Source: Comamonadaceae bacterium
Lineage (GTDB): Bacteria; Pseudomonadota; Gammaproteobacteria; Burkholderiales; Burkholderiaceae_C
Assembly (NCBI GenBank): GCA_012274225.1
Contig: JAAOZX010000117.1
Coordinates: 1-41,478, forward strand
DNA length: 41,478 bases
Direction: 5' to 3'
In this document: piece by piece, positions 16,973 through 25,865 of the stretch
How positions within the stretch are numbered: position 1 is the stretch's first letter
How the letters are laid out: the number at the start of each line of letters is the position of its first letter
The notes under the pieces: model-generated
Databases searched by the model: none
What the model saw: only the letters and a program-made list of their open reading frames with translations
Told to the model about the DNA's origin: nothing
Program-made: the position numbers and the translations under genes

Positions 16973-17706
16973 TGGGCGCCGTTGAATTGCACGCGCGGGC
17001 CTCCGCGGATTTCGACGCGAGACTGGCCGAGACCAGGGCGCTGTTGCGGCGCGCCGCCACCGAGTTTTCGCCGGTGACGCAGGCCTCCAGCCTGGGCGCC
17101 GAGGACGTGGTGATCACGCACCTGATCAACAGCCTGCAACTGGATATCCCGGTGTTCGTGCTGGACACCGGCATGCTGCATCCGCAGACGCTGCAACTGC
17201 TGGCCCGCACCCGGGCCACTTCGCGCGCACCGGTCACCGTTTACCGGCCCCGCGATGAAGCCGTGATCCGGTTCGTGCAGCGCGAGGGCAAGGACCCGAT
17301 GTACAAGAGCGTGGATCTGCGCAAGGCCTGCTGCCATATCCGCAAGGTCGAACCGCTGGAGCGCGCCCTGGCCGGACAGCGCGCCTGGATCACCGGCCTT
17401 CGGCGCGAGCAGTCGAACGCGCGGGCCGAGGTGCCGCTCGCCGACGAAGGCGCCGAACGCGCCAAATTCAACCCCCTGGCCAACTGGTCCTGGGGCGACG
17501 TCTGGCACTACATCGCCGCGCACGGAGTCGACTACAACCCGCTGCACGACCAGTTCTACCCCAGCGTCGGCTGCGCGCCCTGCACCCGCGCGATATCCCT
17601 GGGAGAGGATTTCCGCGCAGGACGGTGGTGGTGGGAAAGCAGCGACCTCAAGGAGTGCGGCTTGCATGTGAAGAGCAACGATTCCAAGGAAAAGGTTTCT
17701 GCATGA
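16972..17706 (+). CDS. cysH: Adenylyl-sulfate (APS) reductase, [4Fe-4S] type
   Basis: A 244-residue protein from ATG 16972. It has the PP-loop-like SLGAEDVVI region and DTGMLHPQT. The iron-sulfur cysteines are KACCHIRK and GCAPC, and the catalytic cysteine is in the C-terminal ECGLH. The double CC and CxxC pattern marks the cluster-bearing enzymes that use APS rather than PAPS. No cysC is present and CysN has no kinase extension, which agrees with direct APS reduction to sulfite and AMP. The gene overlaps cysD by four bases (ATGA). Confidence 0.94.
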   Translation: MGAVELHARASADFDARLAETRALLRRAATEFSPVTQASSLGAEDVVITHLINSLQLDIPVFVLDTGMLHPQTLQLLARTRATSRAPVTVYRPRDEAVIRFVQREGKDPMYKSVDLRKACCHIRKVEPLERALAGQRAWITGLRREQSNARAEVPLADEGAERAKFNPLANWSWGDVWHYIAAHGVDYNPLHDQFYPSVGCAPCTRAISLGEDFRAGRWWWESSDLKECGLHVKSNDSKEKVSA

Positions 17707-18656
17707 ACGCCCGCGCCGAACCCCATTTGCTGGGCCAACTGAGCAATCTCCACCTCGATGCGCTCGAGGAGGAAGCGATCTTCGTGCTGCGCGAAGTGGC
17801 TGCGGCCTTCGAGCGCCCCACCCTGCTGTTCTCGGGGGGCAAGGATTCGCTGGTGCTGCTCAAGCTCGCAGAAAAGGCTTTCGTGGGTGATGGACGCGGC
17901 TGCGGTGCGGGCCGCATCCCCTATCCGCTGTTGATGATCGACACCGGCCACAACTTCGACGAGGTCACCGCGTTCCGCGACTTCAGGGCGAAGGAGCTTG
18001 GCGCCGAGCTGATCGTGCGCAGCGTCGAGGATTCCATCCGGCGCGGCACGGTGCGGCTGGCGCATCCGGGTGAGTCGCGCAACGTGCACCAGTCGGTGTC
18101 CCTGCTGGAGGCGATCGAGGAATTCCGCTTCGACGCGCTGATCGGCGGCGCCCGCCGCGACGAGGAAAAGGCGCGCGCCAAGGAGCGCATCTTTTCCCAC
18201 CGCGACAGCTTCGGCCAGTGGCAGCCCAAGGCGCAGAGGCCCGAACTCTGGACTCTGTTCAACACCCGGCTGCAACCGAACGAGCACTTCCGGGTCTTCC
18301 CGATCTCCAACTGGACCGAGCTGGACGTGTGGCAGTACATCGAGCGCGAGCGCATCGCCCTGCCCTCGATCTATTACGCGCATCGCCGCCAGGTGGTGGA
18401 ACGCAAGGGGCTGCTGGTGCCGGTCACCCCGCTCACGCCGCCGCGCGGCAACGAGGAGGTGGTCACGCGCACGGTGCGCTTTCGCACCGTCGGCGACATC
18501 ACCTGCACCTGCCCGGTGGAGAGCTCGGCGGCCAACGCCGCCGAAGTCGTGGTGGAGACGCTGACGGTGGAAGTCAGCGAGCGTGGCGCCACCCGGATGG
18601 ACGACAAGACTTCGGACGCCTCGATGGAAAAGCGCAAGAAGGACGGTTATTTCTGA
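17703..18656 (+). CDS. cysD: Sulfate adenylyltransferase subunit 2
   Basis: A 317-residue PP-loop ATP sulfurylase subunit from ATG 17703. The PP-loop is LLFSGGKDS, followed by LMIDTGHNFDEVTAFRD, the family signature. IGGARRDEEKARAKER and VFPISNWTELDVWQYI are further conserved blocks, and the C-terminus MEKRKKDGYF is typical. It adenylates sulfate to APS together with the GTPase CysN, whose start overlaps the cysD stop by one base. Confidence 0.96.
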   Translation: MNARAEPHLLGQLSNLHLDALEEEAIFVLREVAAAFERPTLLFSGGKDSLVLLKLAEKAFVGDGRGCGAGRIPYPLLMIDTGHNFDEVTAFRDFRAKELGAELIVRSVEDSIRRGTVRLAHPGESRNVHQSVSLLEAIEEFRFDALIGGARRDEEKARAKERIFSHRDSFGQWQPKAQRPELWTLFNTRLQPNEHFRVFPISNWTELDVWQYIERERIALPSIYYAHRRQVVERKGLLVPVTPLTPPRGNEEVVTRTVRFRTVGDITCTCPVESSAANAAEVVVETLTVEVSERGATRMDDKTSDASMEKRKKDGYF

Positions 18657-19942
18657 TGACGGCCCCCGCCACCCACGACCATGTGTCCGCGCTGCGGTTC
18701 ATCACCTGCGGCAGCGTCGACGACGGCAAGAGCACGTTGATCGGCCGCCTGCTGGTGGACAGCAAGTCGGTGCTGCAGGACCAACTGGCCGGCGTGCAGC
18801 GGGCGGGCGAGACCGACCTGGCGCTGCTGACCGACGGTCTGTCGGCCGAGCGCGAACAGGGCATCACGATCGACGTCGCCTACCGCTACTTCGCCACTCC
18901 GGGGCGCAAGTTCATCATCGGCGACGCGCCCGGCCACGAGCAGTACACCCGCAACATGGTCACGGCCGCCTCCAGCGCCGACGCGGCGGTGGTGCTGGTC
19001 GACGCCACCAAGCTCGATTGGCACGATCCGGCGCTGGATCTGCTGCCGCAGACGCGCCGTCATTCGCTGCTGGTGAACCTGCTGCGGGTTCCCTCGATCG
19101 TGTTCGCGGTCAACAAGCTCGACGCGGTCGCGGATCCGTCGCTGGCGTTCGACAACATCCGCGCCGCGCTGAACCGATTCGCCGAGGCCGCGGCCATCCC
19201 GGTGCGCGCCGTCGTCCCGATCTCCGCGCTGAAGGGCCATAACGTGGTGCACGCCCATCCGGGCTGGTGCGGCTACCATGGCCTTTCGCTGTTGCAACTG
19301 CTGGAGCAGCTGGACGTCGCCGAGGCCGAAACCGACGAGGCCTTGTCCTTCCCGGTCCAGTGGGTTGAGAAATTTGCCGCATCCGCCGACACGACACAGG
19401 GGCGGCGCGTGTTCTGGGGCCGCGTCGCCACCGGCAGCGTGGCTGCGGGACAAACCATCAAGGTCATGCCAGGCGGGCAAAGCGCGACCGTGGGCCAGGT
19501 GCTCGACTATGTGCGCCGGCCCGGAATGGTGACCGCCGGCCACAGCGCCGGGATCGTGCTCGACCGTGAGGTCGACGTCTCGCGCGGCGACTGGCTGCTG
19601 GCCGCCGGCGCTCCGGCGTCTTCTCGCCAGCTCTCGGCCACTGTCGCCTGGATGGACGATGAGCCGCTGGTGGCCGGACGCACCTACTGGGCGCTGCACG
19701 GCCATCGCTGGGTCAAGGCGAAGGTGCAGCGCATCGTGCACAAGTTGGACATCAATACTCTGGTCGAAGCGCCGGCCGACCACCTGGAGCCCAATTCGAT
19801 CGGCCACGTGGATCTGGCGCTGCAGGAGCCGCTGGCCACCCTGCCCTACCTTCGCTCGCGCATCCGGGGCTCGCTGGTGCTGGTGGACACGGCCAGCCAC
19901 AAGACTTCGGGGGCAGCGTTGGTAAGGACGGTCGTGCAGTGA
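18656..19942 (+). CDS. cysN: Sulfate adenylyltransferase subunit 1 (GTPase)
   Basis: A 428-residue translation-factor-like GTPase from ATG 18656. Motifs are G1 GSVDDGKST, switch [12 protein letters not shown]3 [12 protein letters not shown] and G4 NKLD. GTP hydrolysis drives APS formation by CysD. The protein ends after the beta-barrel domains, with no C-terminal APS kinase (CysC), matching the APS-type CysH. It is the last gene of the sulfate operon; 103 bp separate it from fdxA. Confidence 0.96.
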   Translation: MTAPATHDHVSALRFITCGSVDDGKSTLIGRLLVDSKSVLQDQLAGVQRAGETDLALLTDGLSAEREQGITIDVAYRYFATPGRKFIIGDAPGHEQYTRNMVTAASSADAAVVLVDATKLDWHDPALDLLPQTRRHSLLVNLLRVPSIVFAVNKLDAVADPSLAFDNIRAALNRFAEAAAIPVRAVVPISALKGHNVVHAHPGWCGYHGLSLLQLLEQLDVAEAETDEALSFPVQWVEKFAASADTTQGRRVFWGRVATGSVAAGQTIKVMPGGQSATVGQVLDYVRRPGMVTAGHSAGIVLDREVDVSRGDWLLAAGAPASSRQLSATVAWMDDEPLVAGRTYWALHGHRWVKAKVQRIVHKLDINTLVEAPADHLEPNSIGHVDLALQEPLATLPYLRSRIRGSLVLVDTASHKTSGAALVRTVVQ

Positions 19943-20045
19943 AAGAAGCCAATGGCAGCGCTTGCGACCCAGGCTAAGACAGCTCGGCCGCGAGGACATG
20001 GGGCCTTGGCTAAAATCATGGGTTTCCGCCGCACCGAACCCGAAC

Positions 20046-20375
20046 ATGACCCACGTCGTCACCGAATCCTGTATCCGCTGCAAGTACACCGACTGTGTCG
20101 ACGTGTGCCCGGTGGACTGTTTCCGGGAAGGCCCGAACATGCTGGTCATCGATCCGGACGAGTGCATCGACTGCGCGGTCTGCATCCCGGAATGCCCGGT
20201 CAACGCCATCTATGCCGAAGAGGACGTTCCGGCCGACCAGATCGCGTTCGTCAAGATCAACCTCGAGCTGGCCACCGCGCCGGGCTGGAAAAGCATCACC
20301 AAACGCAAGCCGGCGCCGGAAGACGCCGACGAATGGAAGGACAAGCCGGGCAAGCTCAAGGAGCTCGTTCGCTGA
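20046..20375 (+). CDS. fdxA: Seven-iron ferredoxin FdxA
   Basis: A 109-residue ferredoxin from ATG 20046, where the conserved [17 protein letters not shown] begins. Two cysteine clusters ([17 protein letters not shown] and [12 protein letters not shown]) bind a [3Fe-4S] and a [4Fe-4S] centre, as in Azotobacter FdI-type proteins. The C-terminal tail ([17 protein letters not shown]) is typical. It is followed 57 bp later by a ferredoxin-NADP reductase gene, a natural redox pair, and may donate electrons to sulfite reductase upstream. Confidence 0.94.
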   Translation: MTHVVTESCIRCKYTDCVDVCPVDCFREGPNMLVIDPDECIDCAVCIPECPVNAIYAEEDVPADQIAFVKINLELATAPGWKSITKRKPAPEDADEWKDKPGKLKELVR

Positions 20376-20386
20376 AAGCCCCCTCG

Positions 20387-20409
20387 CACCGGCCCTGCCA
20401 GGGCCGGTG
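20387..20409 (+). terminator. GC-rich hairpin between fdxA and the reductase gene
   Basis: CACCGGCCCT pairs with AGGGCCGGTG over 10 bp with a three-base loop, 11 bp after the fdxA stop. No T-run follows, so attenuation or mRNA stabilisation is as likely as termination. Confidence 0.5.
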
Positions 20410-20432
20410 TGACAATGGCATGAAGTAGTCTT

Positions 20433-21533
20433 ATGGAACCCCAACTGAACCAAGAAGTGATCAAGACCGCAGTTGCCCACGACGGGCCGATCGAGACCGA
20501 TGCCGTGATCGTGGGCGCCGGCCCGGTGGGCCTGTTCCAGGTGTTCGAGCTCGGTCTGCTGGAGATCAAGGCCCATGTGATCGATGCGCTCGGCTATCCG
20601 GGCGGCCAGTGCGTGGAGCTCTATCCGGACAAGCCGATCTATGACATTCCCGCCGTTCCGGTGTGCACCGGACAGGAGCTGACCGACAACCTGCTGCGGC
20701 AGATCGAGCCGTTCGGCGCCACCTTCCACTTCGGCCAGGAAGTCACCGCCGTGGCTCAGCAGAGCGACGGGCGCTTTTTTGTCGAAACCTCCAGGGGCAC
20801 GCGCTTTCTGACTCGCACCCTGTTCATCGCCGCCGGCGTGGGCGCCTTCCAGCCGCGCACCCTGAAGGTGGACGGCCTGGACAAGTTCGAGGGCACGCAG
20901 GTCCATTACCGCGTGAAGAATCCGACTGACTTCGCCGGCAAGAACCTGGTGGTAGTCGGCGGCGGCGACTCGGCCCTGGACTGGGCGCTGAACTTCGCCG
21001 CCGAAGGCCCCAACAAGGCCGAAAGCGTGATCCTGATCCATCGCCGCGACGGCTTCAAGGCCGCGCCCGCGTCGGTGCGCAAGATGCACGAGCTGTGCGA
21101 AGCCCTGGAAATGCAGTTCGTCATCGGCCAGGTGACCGGCTGCGAGGAAAAGGACAACCGGCTCACCGGCGTCAAGGTCACCGGCTCGGACGGCGTGACC
21201 CGGGTGGTGCCGCTGGAGATGCTGCTGGTGTTCTTCGGCCTGTCGCCCAAGCTGGGCCCCATTGCGCAGTGGGGCCTCGACATCGAGCGCAAGCAGCTCA
21301 AGGTGGACACGGAAAAGTTTTCCACCAATGTTCCGGGCATCTTCGCCGTGGGTGACATCAACACCTACCCCGGCAAGAAGAAGCTGATCCTGTCCGGCTT
21401 CCACGAATGCGCGCTGGCCGCCTTTGGCGCCGCGCCGCTGATCTTCCCGGAGAAGAAGATCCACCTGCAGTACACCACCACCAGCCCCAAGCTGCACAAG
21501 GTGCTGGGCGTGGAGTCGCCGGTGTTCGATTGA
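20433..21533 (+). CDS. Ferredoxin--NADP(+) reductase (thioredoxin-reductase-like type)
   Basis: A 366-residue flavoprotein. [11 protein letters not shown] near residue 27 binds FAD and [12 protein letters not shown] near residue 175 binds NADP. It lacks the CxxC of thioredoxin reductases, having [20 protein letters not shown] instead, as in the YumC/bacterial TrxR-like FNR family. The C-terminal [20 protein letters not shown] block contacts FAD. It transfers electrons between NADPH and ferredoxin, probably FdxA, encoded just upstream. A strong terminator follows. Confidence 0.92.
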   Translation: MEPQLNQEVIKTAVAHDGPIETDAVIVGAGPVGLFQVFELGLLEIKAHVIDALGYPGGQCVELYPDKPIYDIPAVPVCTGQELTDNLLRQIEPFGATFHFGQEVTAVAQQSDGRFFVETSRGTRFLTRTLFIAAGVGAFQPRTLKVDGLDKFEGTQVHYRVKNPTDFAGKNLVVVGGGDSALDWALNFAAEGPNKAESVILIHRRDGFKAAPASVRKMHELCEALEMQFVIGQVTGCEEKDNRLTGVKVTGSDGVTRVVPLEMLLVFFGLSPKLGPIAQWGLDIERKQLKVDTEKFSTNVPGIFAVGDINTYPGKKKLILSGFHECALAAFGAAPLIFPEKKIHLQYTTTSPKLHKVLGVESPVFD

Positions 21534-21554
21534 CCGGCTGCCACCGTAAGCAAC

Positions 21555-21583
21555 AAGCCCGCCTCGGCGGGCTTTGCTTTTTT
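21555..21583 (+). terminator. Intrinsic terminator after the ferredoxin reductase gene
   Basis: AAGCCCGC pairs with GCGGGCTT around CTCG (21555-21574), followed by TGC and six T residues (21578-21583). It lies 21 bp after the stop codon. Confidence 0.92.
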
Positions 21584-21614
21584 CTGCCGGGCTGGCGCCG
21601 GCGACAGGGTCTGA

Positions 21615-22304
21615 CTACGGCAGGTCGATGCCCCAGGTCGCCGACGACCCGATCCAGCGCAGCTCGCGCGCTGCCGCAGCCGGATCGTCGGCCGCGCAGA
21701 TGGCGCTGACCACGGCCAGGCCATCCGCGCCAGCCCGCAGCACGTCGCCCGCATTGCCGCTGTGGATACCGCCGATGGCAACCAGCGGCAGGGCTGTCAA
21801 TGCCCGCGCCTGCCGCAGGCCGGCCAGCCCCCACGGCGCCTTGGTATCGGTCTTGGTCGGGGTCGCGAACACCGGACTCACGCCCAGGTAGTCAACCGGC
21901 ATCGACGCGCTGAGCATCACATCCGCTGCCGTCTCCACCGACCAGCCGATGAACATCTCGGGCGGCAGCAGTTGGCGCGCCTGGCCCGGTGACAGGTCGC
22001 CCTGTCCCAGGTGCAACCCCGACGCGCGACACGCCAGCGCCACCTCGACGTTGTCGTTGATGACGAGTGGAATTCCCAACGGCTCGAGCAGGCGAGCAAG
22101 CACCAAGGCTTGTTCGAGGAACTCGTTGGTGTCCAGTTCCTTCTCGCGCAGCTGCACGCAGGTCGCGCCGCCGCGCACGGCCGCCTCGACCACGCTGGCC
22201 AGCGGGCGACCCCGGGTGAGCGAGCGGTCGGTCACGAGGTACACACGCAACGCACCGCACAGTGCACGATGCCGCGCCTGCGCAGCTTCCCGCAGACTCA
22301 CCAC
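21615..22304 (-). CDS. thiE: Thiamine-phosphate synthase
   Basis: A 229-residue TIM-barrel enzyme with a GTG start at 22304, preceded by GGAGG about seven bases upstream. Conserved blocks are [46 protein letters not shown] and [14 protein letters not shown]. It joins HMP pyrophosphate and thiazole phosphate to give thiamine phosphate. The gene overlaps the thiM stop by seven bases and so lies under the same TPP riboswitch. Confidence 0.94.
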   Translation of the reverse strand: MVSLREAAQARHRALCGALRVYLVTDRSLTRGRPLASVVEAAVRGGATCVQLREKELDTNEFLEQALVLARLLEPLGIPLVINDNVEVALACRASGLHLGQGDLSPGQARQLLPPEMFIGWSVETAADVMLSASMPVDYLGVSPVFATPTKTDTKAPWGLAGLRQARALTALPLVAIGGIHSGNAGDVLRAGADGLAVVSAICAADDPAAAARELRWIGSSATWGIDLP

Positions 22305-23134
22305 TGGGCCACCTCCAGTCGCAGCCGTTGCTCGAAGGTGCCCTGGTCCATCAGTTGCAAGGCGTCGAGCAGCAATGCCTGCATGCTGCCGACGCCGCGG
22401 CCGGCGGCTTGCGCCTGCTCGGCAGCCATTTCACCGGCGACGCCCAGCAGCGCCATGGCCGCCGTGGTGGCGCGCCAGTGGTCGGACTGCGCGGCGCAGA
22501 ACGCGCCGATCAATGCGGTCGCGGAGCATCCGACCGCGGTGATGCGCGTCATCCAGACATGGCCGTTGGACAAGCGGCTCCAACGCCGCCCGGCGTCCAG
22601 CACGTGGTCGGTCTCGCCGCTGACGCAGACGACGCCGCCAGTGCGTTGCACCAGGGCCTTGGCCGCGCCCAGCGCGTCATTGGCGCCGGCGCTGCTGTCC
22701 ACGCCGCGGGTCTTGATGGCCGAGCCGGCGGTGCTCATGATTTCCGAACCGTTGCCGCGGATCACGCTGGGCGCCGCTGCATCCAGCAGGCGCGCGATGG
22801 TCTGGTCACGGTACGGGGTCGCGCCCGCGCCCACGGGGTCGAGAACACTCGGAATGCCGCGCACAGCCGCCGCCTTCAAGGCCAGTTCCATGCTGCTCAC
22901 CCAATAGGGATCGAGGGTGCCGATATTCACCACCAGGGCCTGCGCGATGCCCACCATGTCACGCACCTCCTCGTGCGCATGCGCCATGACCGGCGAGGCG
23001 CCCGCAGCCAGAAGCACGTTGGCATTGAGATTGATCGCGACCAGGTTGGTGATGCTGTGCACCAGCGGCGAGCGCTCGCGCACCGCGGCGATGTCGGCCC
23101 AGAGATCGGAGGAAGTCAGCGTGGCGGCGGTCAT
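22298..23134 (-). CDS. thiM: Hydroxyethylthiazole kinase
   Basis: A 278-residue ribokinase-fold enzyme from ATG 23134 (AAGGA five bases upstream). It has [18 protein letters not shown] with the substrate-binding Asn residues, [20 protein letters not shown], and [15 protein letters not shown], the catalytic anion-hole region. It phosphorylates 5-hydroxyethyl-4-methylthiazole for salvage. A longer reading frame reaches 23227 but would include the riboswitch, so the downstream ATG is chosen. Confidence 0.94.
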   Translation of the reverse strand: MTAATLTSSDLWADIAAVRERSPLVHSITNLVAINLNANVLLAAGASPVMAHAHEEVRDMVGIAQALVVNIGTLDPYWVSSMELALKAAAVRGIPSVLDPVGAGATPYRDQTIARLLDAAAPSVIRGNGSEIMSTAGSAIKTRGVDSSAGANDALGAAKALVQRTGGVVCVSGETDHVLDAGRRWSRLSNGHVWMTRITAVGCSATALIGAFCAAQSDHWRATTAAMALLGVAGEMAAEQAQAAGRGVGSMQALLLDALQLMDQGTFEQRLRLEVAQW

Positions 23135-23136
23135 GT

Positions 23137-23163
23137 CGGTCCTTGTGGTGGGGACCCGGACCG
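23137..23163 (-). promoter_or_regulatory. Ribosome-binding-site-sequestering hairpin before thiM
   Basis: On the minus strand CGGTCC (23163-23158) is complementary to GGACCG (23142-23137), which overlaps the AAGGA ribosome-binding site of thiM. A further GGTCC copy (23156-23152) could also pair with it. This is the layout of a translational expression platform for the TPP riboswitch just upstream. It is inferred from complementarity alone. Confidence 0.6.
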
Positions 23164-23187
23164 CGGCGGCGGATGGAAGACCGCGAT

Positions 23188-23277
23188 GGTGCTTCCCTAC
23201 GCTGGCACGACCCAGATCAGGTTCCAAGAGTGTTTCTCAGTCCGAACGAATTGCGGCGCCCGGACACCTCTAGCAGT
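23188..23277 (-). ncRNA. TPP riboswitch (THI element)
   Basis: The minus strand carries the near-invariant aptamer segments in order: CTAGAGGTG, then a GTCCGG...CGGAC arm, ACTGAGAAA, CTTGGAACCTGATCTGG, GTGCCAGCGTAGGGAAGC. TGCT/AGCA at the ends forms P1. It lies 53 bases upstream of thiM, and binding of thiamine pyrophosphate should turn thiM-thiE expression down. Confidence 0.96.
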
Positions 23278-23370
23278 TGTGGATTATCGCTCCGGAGCTG
23301 CGCCGGTCCTGCTGAGGCCGCTCACACAGCCGCAGCCACTCCGCGATCCGGAACCCGGCAGAAAAGCCGT

Positions 23371-23376
23371 TATAAT
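23371..23376 (+). promoter_or_regulatory. -10 element of the tRNA-Asn promoter
   Basis: A consensus TATAAT in AT-rich sequence 12 bp before the tRNA 5' end. No convincing -35 hexamer is visible 16-18 bp upstream. Confidence 0.6.
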
Positions 23377-23387
23377 TTAAGGCTTGT

Positions 23388-23463
23388 TCCTCGATAGCTC
23401 AGTCGGTAGAGCGCCGGACTGTTAATCCGTAGGTCCCTGGTTCGAGCCCAGGTCGAGGAGCCA
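23388..23463 (+). tRNA. tRNA-Asn (anticodon GTT)
   Basis: Acceptor stem TCCTCGA/TCGAGGA, D-arm TAGCTCAGTCGG, anticodon loop CTGTTAA giving GTT, T-loop TTCGAGC, discriminator G and an encoded CCA. A tyrosine-integrase remnant ends about 50 bp beyond its 3' end, so this tRNA was probably an integration site. Confidence 0.97.
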
Positions 23464-23475
23464 ATGAACATGCAT

Positions 23476-23503
23476 GTGCCCGCGTAAGCGGGCACTTTCA
23501 TTT
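23476..23503 (+). terminator. Terminator after tRNA-Asn
   Basis: GTGCCCGC and GCGGGCAC (23476-23483 with 23488-23495) form an 8-bp stem around GTAA, followed by a T-rich TTTCATTT. Confidence 0.8.
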
Positions 23504-23511
23504 GTGGGCAC

Positions 23512-23985
23512 ATTGCGAAGGTGTGGCGCAGGTCATGCCAGCGGAAGTCCTCAATGCCAGCCCGTACGAGTGCCTTACGCCAAGCCTTGGTATTGACCTG
23601 GACGATTGAACTACCCTGGTAGGTGAAAACGTGCGTGACGTGATCCCCTGCCGTCTGAGCAGCACCTCCATTGCCAAATCATTCGGCGGCACTGCATGCG
23701 CCCACCCGTTCTTGTGCTGATCGGCGGCAACCCAAAGATGACGCCGTTCAAGGCGGATTTGCTTCCACTGGAGTCGTGTCACATTGGACTGGCGCAGTCC
23801 TGTCTCCGGTGCGGCTGGAACCAGCGCAACATCGACTCGTCCCGGGCGTGGGTGCGCTTGCGGGCCGTTTCCGGAAGCCATTTCCCTACGGCCTCATCCC
23901 AGGTCCGCCGGGGCTTGAGTCCTAGCCGGTCTTGCTCCCAACCCGCCCGGCACTTTCCTGCTGGCGATGCTGTTCCTGGCGGCAT
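23512..23985 (-). pseudogene. Tyrosine-recombinase (phage/ICE integrase) remnant next to tRNA-Asn
   Basis: Three pieces of one integrase can be read on the minus strand in successive frames. Piece 1 (about 23910-23809) has RRTWDEAVGKWLPET and ESMLRWFQPH of the N-terminal core-binding region. Piece 2 starts at 23809 in another frame with ETGLRQSNVTRLQWKQIRL, holding the first catalytic Arg, so roughly 130 residues that normally lie between are gone. A one-base shift near 23646 leads to piece 3, THVFTYQG followed by FRWHDLRHTFA with the HxxR box. It then stops short: the final His/Trp and the nucleophilic Tyr are missing. It is inactive, and its 3' end faces tRNA-Asn, as in integrases that use a tRNA as attachment site. 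Confidence 0.85.
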
Positions 23986-24051
23986 TTGTTCTGTACTATT
24001 TCATCAGCTCACATCGGCCAGCTCAGGGGCCCGAGCTGAGAAAGGGCCGCC

Positions 24052-24951
24052 ATGAACATCACCTCAATAGGGCGCAGCGGACAGCGCGCGGCGCAGATAG
24101 CGCGCGACGTTCTCTCGCTGTTCAAGCTGCGCATCGGCACGCTGATCATGGTCACCGCGCTGGTGGGGCTGGTGGTGACACCGGGCGCCTCGCTGGGCCT
24201 GGGCCAGGTGATCGTGCTGGCGCTGTCGGTGCTGGTCGCATCGGCTGCCGCCGGCGCATTCAACCAGTACGTGGAGCATGACGAAGACCGCCTGATGGCC
24301 CGCACCCGCCGCCGCGCCTTCGTCACCGGCGCCCTGCCGCACCACCCGGCCTGGTTGCTGCTGATGGGCGTGCTGCTGGCCGGCGCGGTGGCGGCGGCAT
24401 GGTTCGCCCTGAACGCGGCGGCGGCCGTCTACGTGTTCCTGGGCGCCTTCTTCTACGCAGTGGTCTACACCGTGTGGCTGAAGCGCCGCAGCGCCTGGAA
24501 CATCGTGGTGGGCGGCCTGGCCGGCAGCTTCGCGGTGCTGGCGGGGGGAGCCGCCGCCGACCCGGCCCTCGGCCCGCTGCCGCTCCTCCTGGCGCTGGTG
24601 CTGTTCCTGTGGACGCCGCCGCATTTCTGGAGCCTGGCGATCGCGAACTGTGCCGACTACGAAGCCGCGGGCGTACCGATGTTGCCGGTGGTGGTGGGGC
24701 CGGCACGCGCGGCCCGGATTGTCTTCGCAAGCACTGCCGCCCTGTTGGCGGCATCGCTTTTGCCGCTCGCATTCGGCGCCGGGCCAATCTACGCCGTGGG
24801 CGCGGCCGGCGGAGGCCTGCACTTCCTGCGCAAGTCCTGGCTGCTGGCACGCAACCCAAGTCGCGCGACGGCGATGGGGTCCTTCTTCGCGTCGCTGGTG
24901 CAGCTGAGCACATTGCTCGTGGCCGCCACCGTCGACGGGCTGTTGCGCTGA
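24052..24951 (+). CDS. ctaB: Protoheme IX farnesyltransferase (heme O synthase)
   Basis: A 299-residue UbiA-superfamily membrane enzyme. The prenyl-diphosphate-binding motif region is NQYVEHDEDRLMARTRRR and the second is YTVWLKRRSAWNIVVGG, both typical of CtaB/CyoE. About eight or nine hydrophobic segments are visible. It converts heme B to heme O, needed for aa3- or bo3-type oxidases. It stands alone on the plus strand between the integrase remnant and the convergent oxidase cluster, which it probably serves. Confidence 0.93.
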   Translation: MNITSIGRSGQRAAQIARDVLSLFKLRIGTLIMVTALVGLVVTPGASLGLGQVIVLALSVLVASAAAGAFNQYVEHDEDRLMARTRRRAFVTGALPHHPAWLLLMGVLLAGAVAAAWFALNAAAAVYVFLGAFFYAVVYTVWLKRRSAWNIVVGGLAGSFAVLAGGAAADPALGPLPLLLALVLFLWTPPHFWSLAIANCADYEAAGVPMLPVVVGPARAARIVFASTAALLAASLLPLAFGAGPIYAVGAAGGGLHFLRKSWLLARNPSRATAMGSFFASLVQLSTLLVAATVDGLLR

Positions 24952-25147
24952 AATTTACTTTTCGCGGACAAGCAAAAGGCCTTCGGCAAACACAGGTTCT
25001 AGCAACCGTCCAACGTCTACTGCTCCGCGGCAAAGCCGGGGCTCGCTTGATAGCTAGTGGCTTTGCGAGATCAGCGATGGCTGCCTCCTGCCGCGAGCCG
25101 AACGCAGTGCCAAGCACTAGAAACGGAGCGGCACTGCTCGCTGGACG

Positions 25148-25588
25148 TCAGCCGTGCTGCCCGGAAATGTAGTGTTCGAGTTGCTCGATGATGAACTGCT
25201 GCTCGGATATGGTGGCTTTGACCAAGTCGCCGATGGAAATAACACCGGTCAGCTGACCGCCGTCCATGACCGGCAAGTGACGCAGCCGGTTTTCGGTCAT
25301 CAGCGCCATGCACTCCTCGCCGGTCTGGCCAGGGTGCACATACATCACCGGGCTGGACATGATGTCGCGCAACAGAGTGTCCTGTGAAGCGCGGGCCATG
25401 GCCACGAGCTTGCGCGCGCAGTCGCGCTCCGAAACGATGCCGACGACTTTGCCGCGCTCTTTCACCACCAGCGCGCCGATGTTCTTCTCGGCCATGAACT
25501 TGGCGCCCTCGTACGCCGAGGCGGTCGGCTCCATGGTATGGACGGTCTGGTCGGGCTTGGATCCGAGAATCTGCGCAATAGTCTTCAT
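25148..25588 (-). CDS. Tandem CBS-domain protein
   Basis: A 146-residue cytoplasmic protein made of two CBS motifs: about residues 10-65 (VKERGKVVGIVSERDCARK) and 75-135 (IMSSPVMYVHPGQTGEECMALM, then GQLTGVISIGDLVKA). Such free-standing CBS pairs bind adenine nucleotides and act as energy or ligand sensors. There is no fused effector domain. It is co-directional with the oxidase operon but separated from the nearest gene by 277 bp without a recognisable gene. Confidence 0.9.
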   Translation of the reverse strand: MKTIAQILGSKPDQTVHTMEPTASAYEGAKFMAEKNIGALVVKERGKVVGIVSERDCARKLVAMARASQDTLLRDIMSSPVMYVHPGQTGEECMALMTENRLRHLPVMDGGQLTGVISIGDLVKATISEQQFIIEQLEHYISGQHG

Positions 25589-25865
25589 AAACTGCCTCTC
25601 GAAAGATGAGCGGGGTCGGCGGCTTCGCTCACCCGTGCGGATTGCTCAGGTGCGCTCGATACAGGCCATCGGCCTCCGGCGTCTCCACCGCCGGGAATCT
25701 CGGGGGGCACCAATTCCTTCGGATGCGCAGGCGGGTAGCGGTCGTTGGCGTTGTTCGCTGATGGCTGAGTGCCGTCATTCCCTGTCGAGCATTTTTCCGA
25801 GACATGGGACGGGTTCGCCAAATTCGCCAAACAGCGAAGCATCGCTACGCGGAGTTTCAGGATGC

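Noticed and set aside
23135-23227. Longer thiM start at 23227
   Set aside because: It would put coding sequence inside the TPP aptamer; ATG 23134 has its own ribosome-binding site and matches the family's start.
25589-25865. Possible short genes between the CBS protein and the small membrane protein
   Set aside because: Short frames only, without a ribosome-binding site or protein-like composition; I see nothing definable in these 277 bp.
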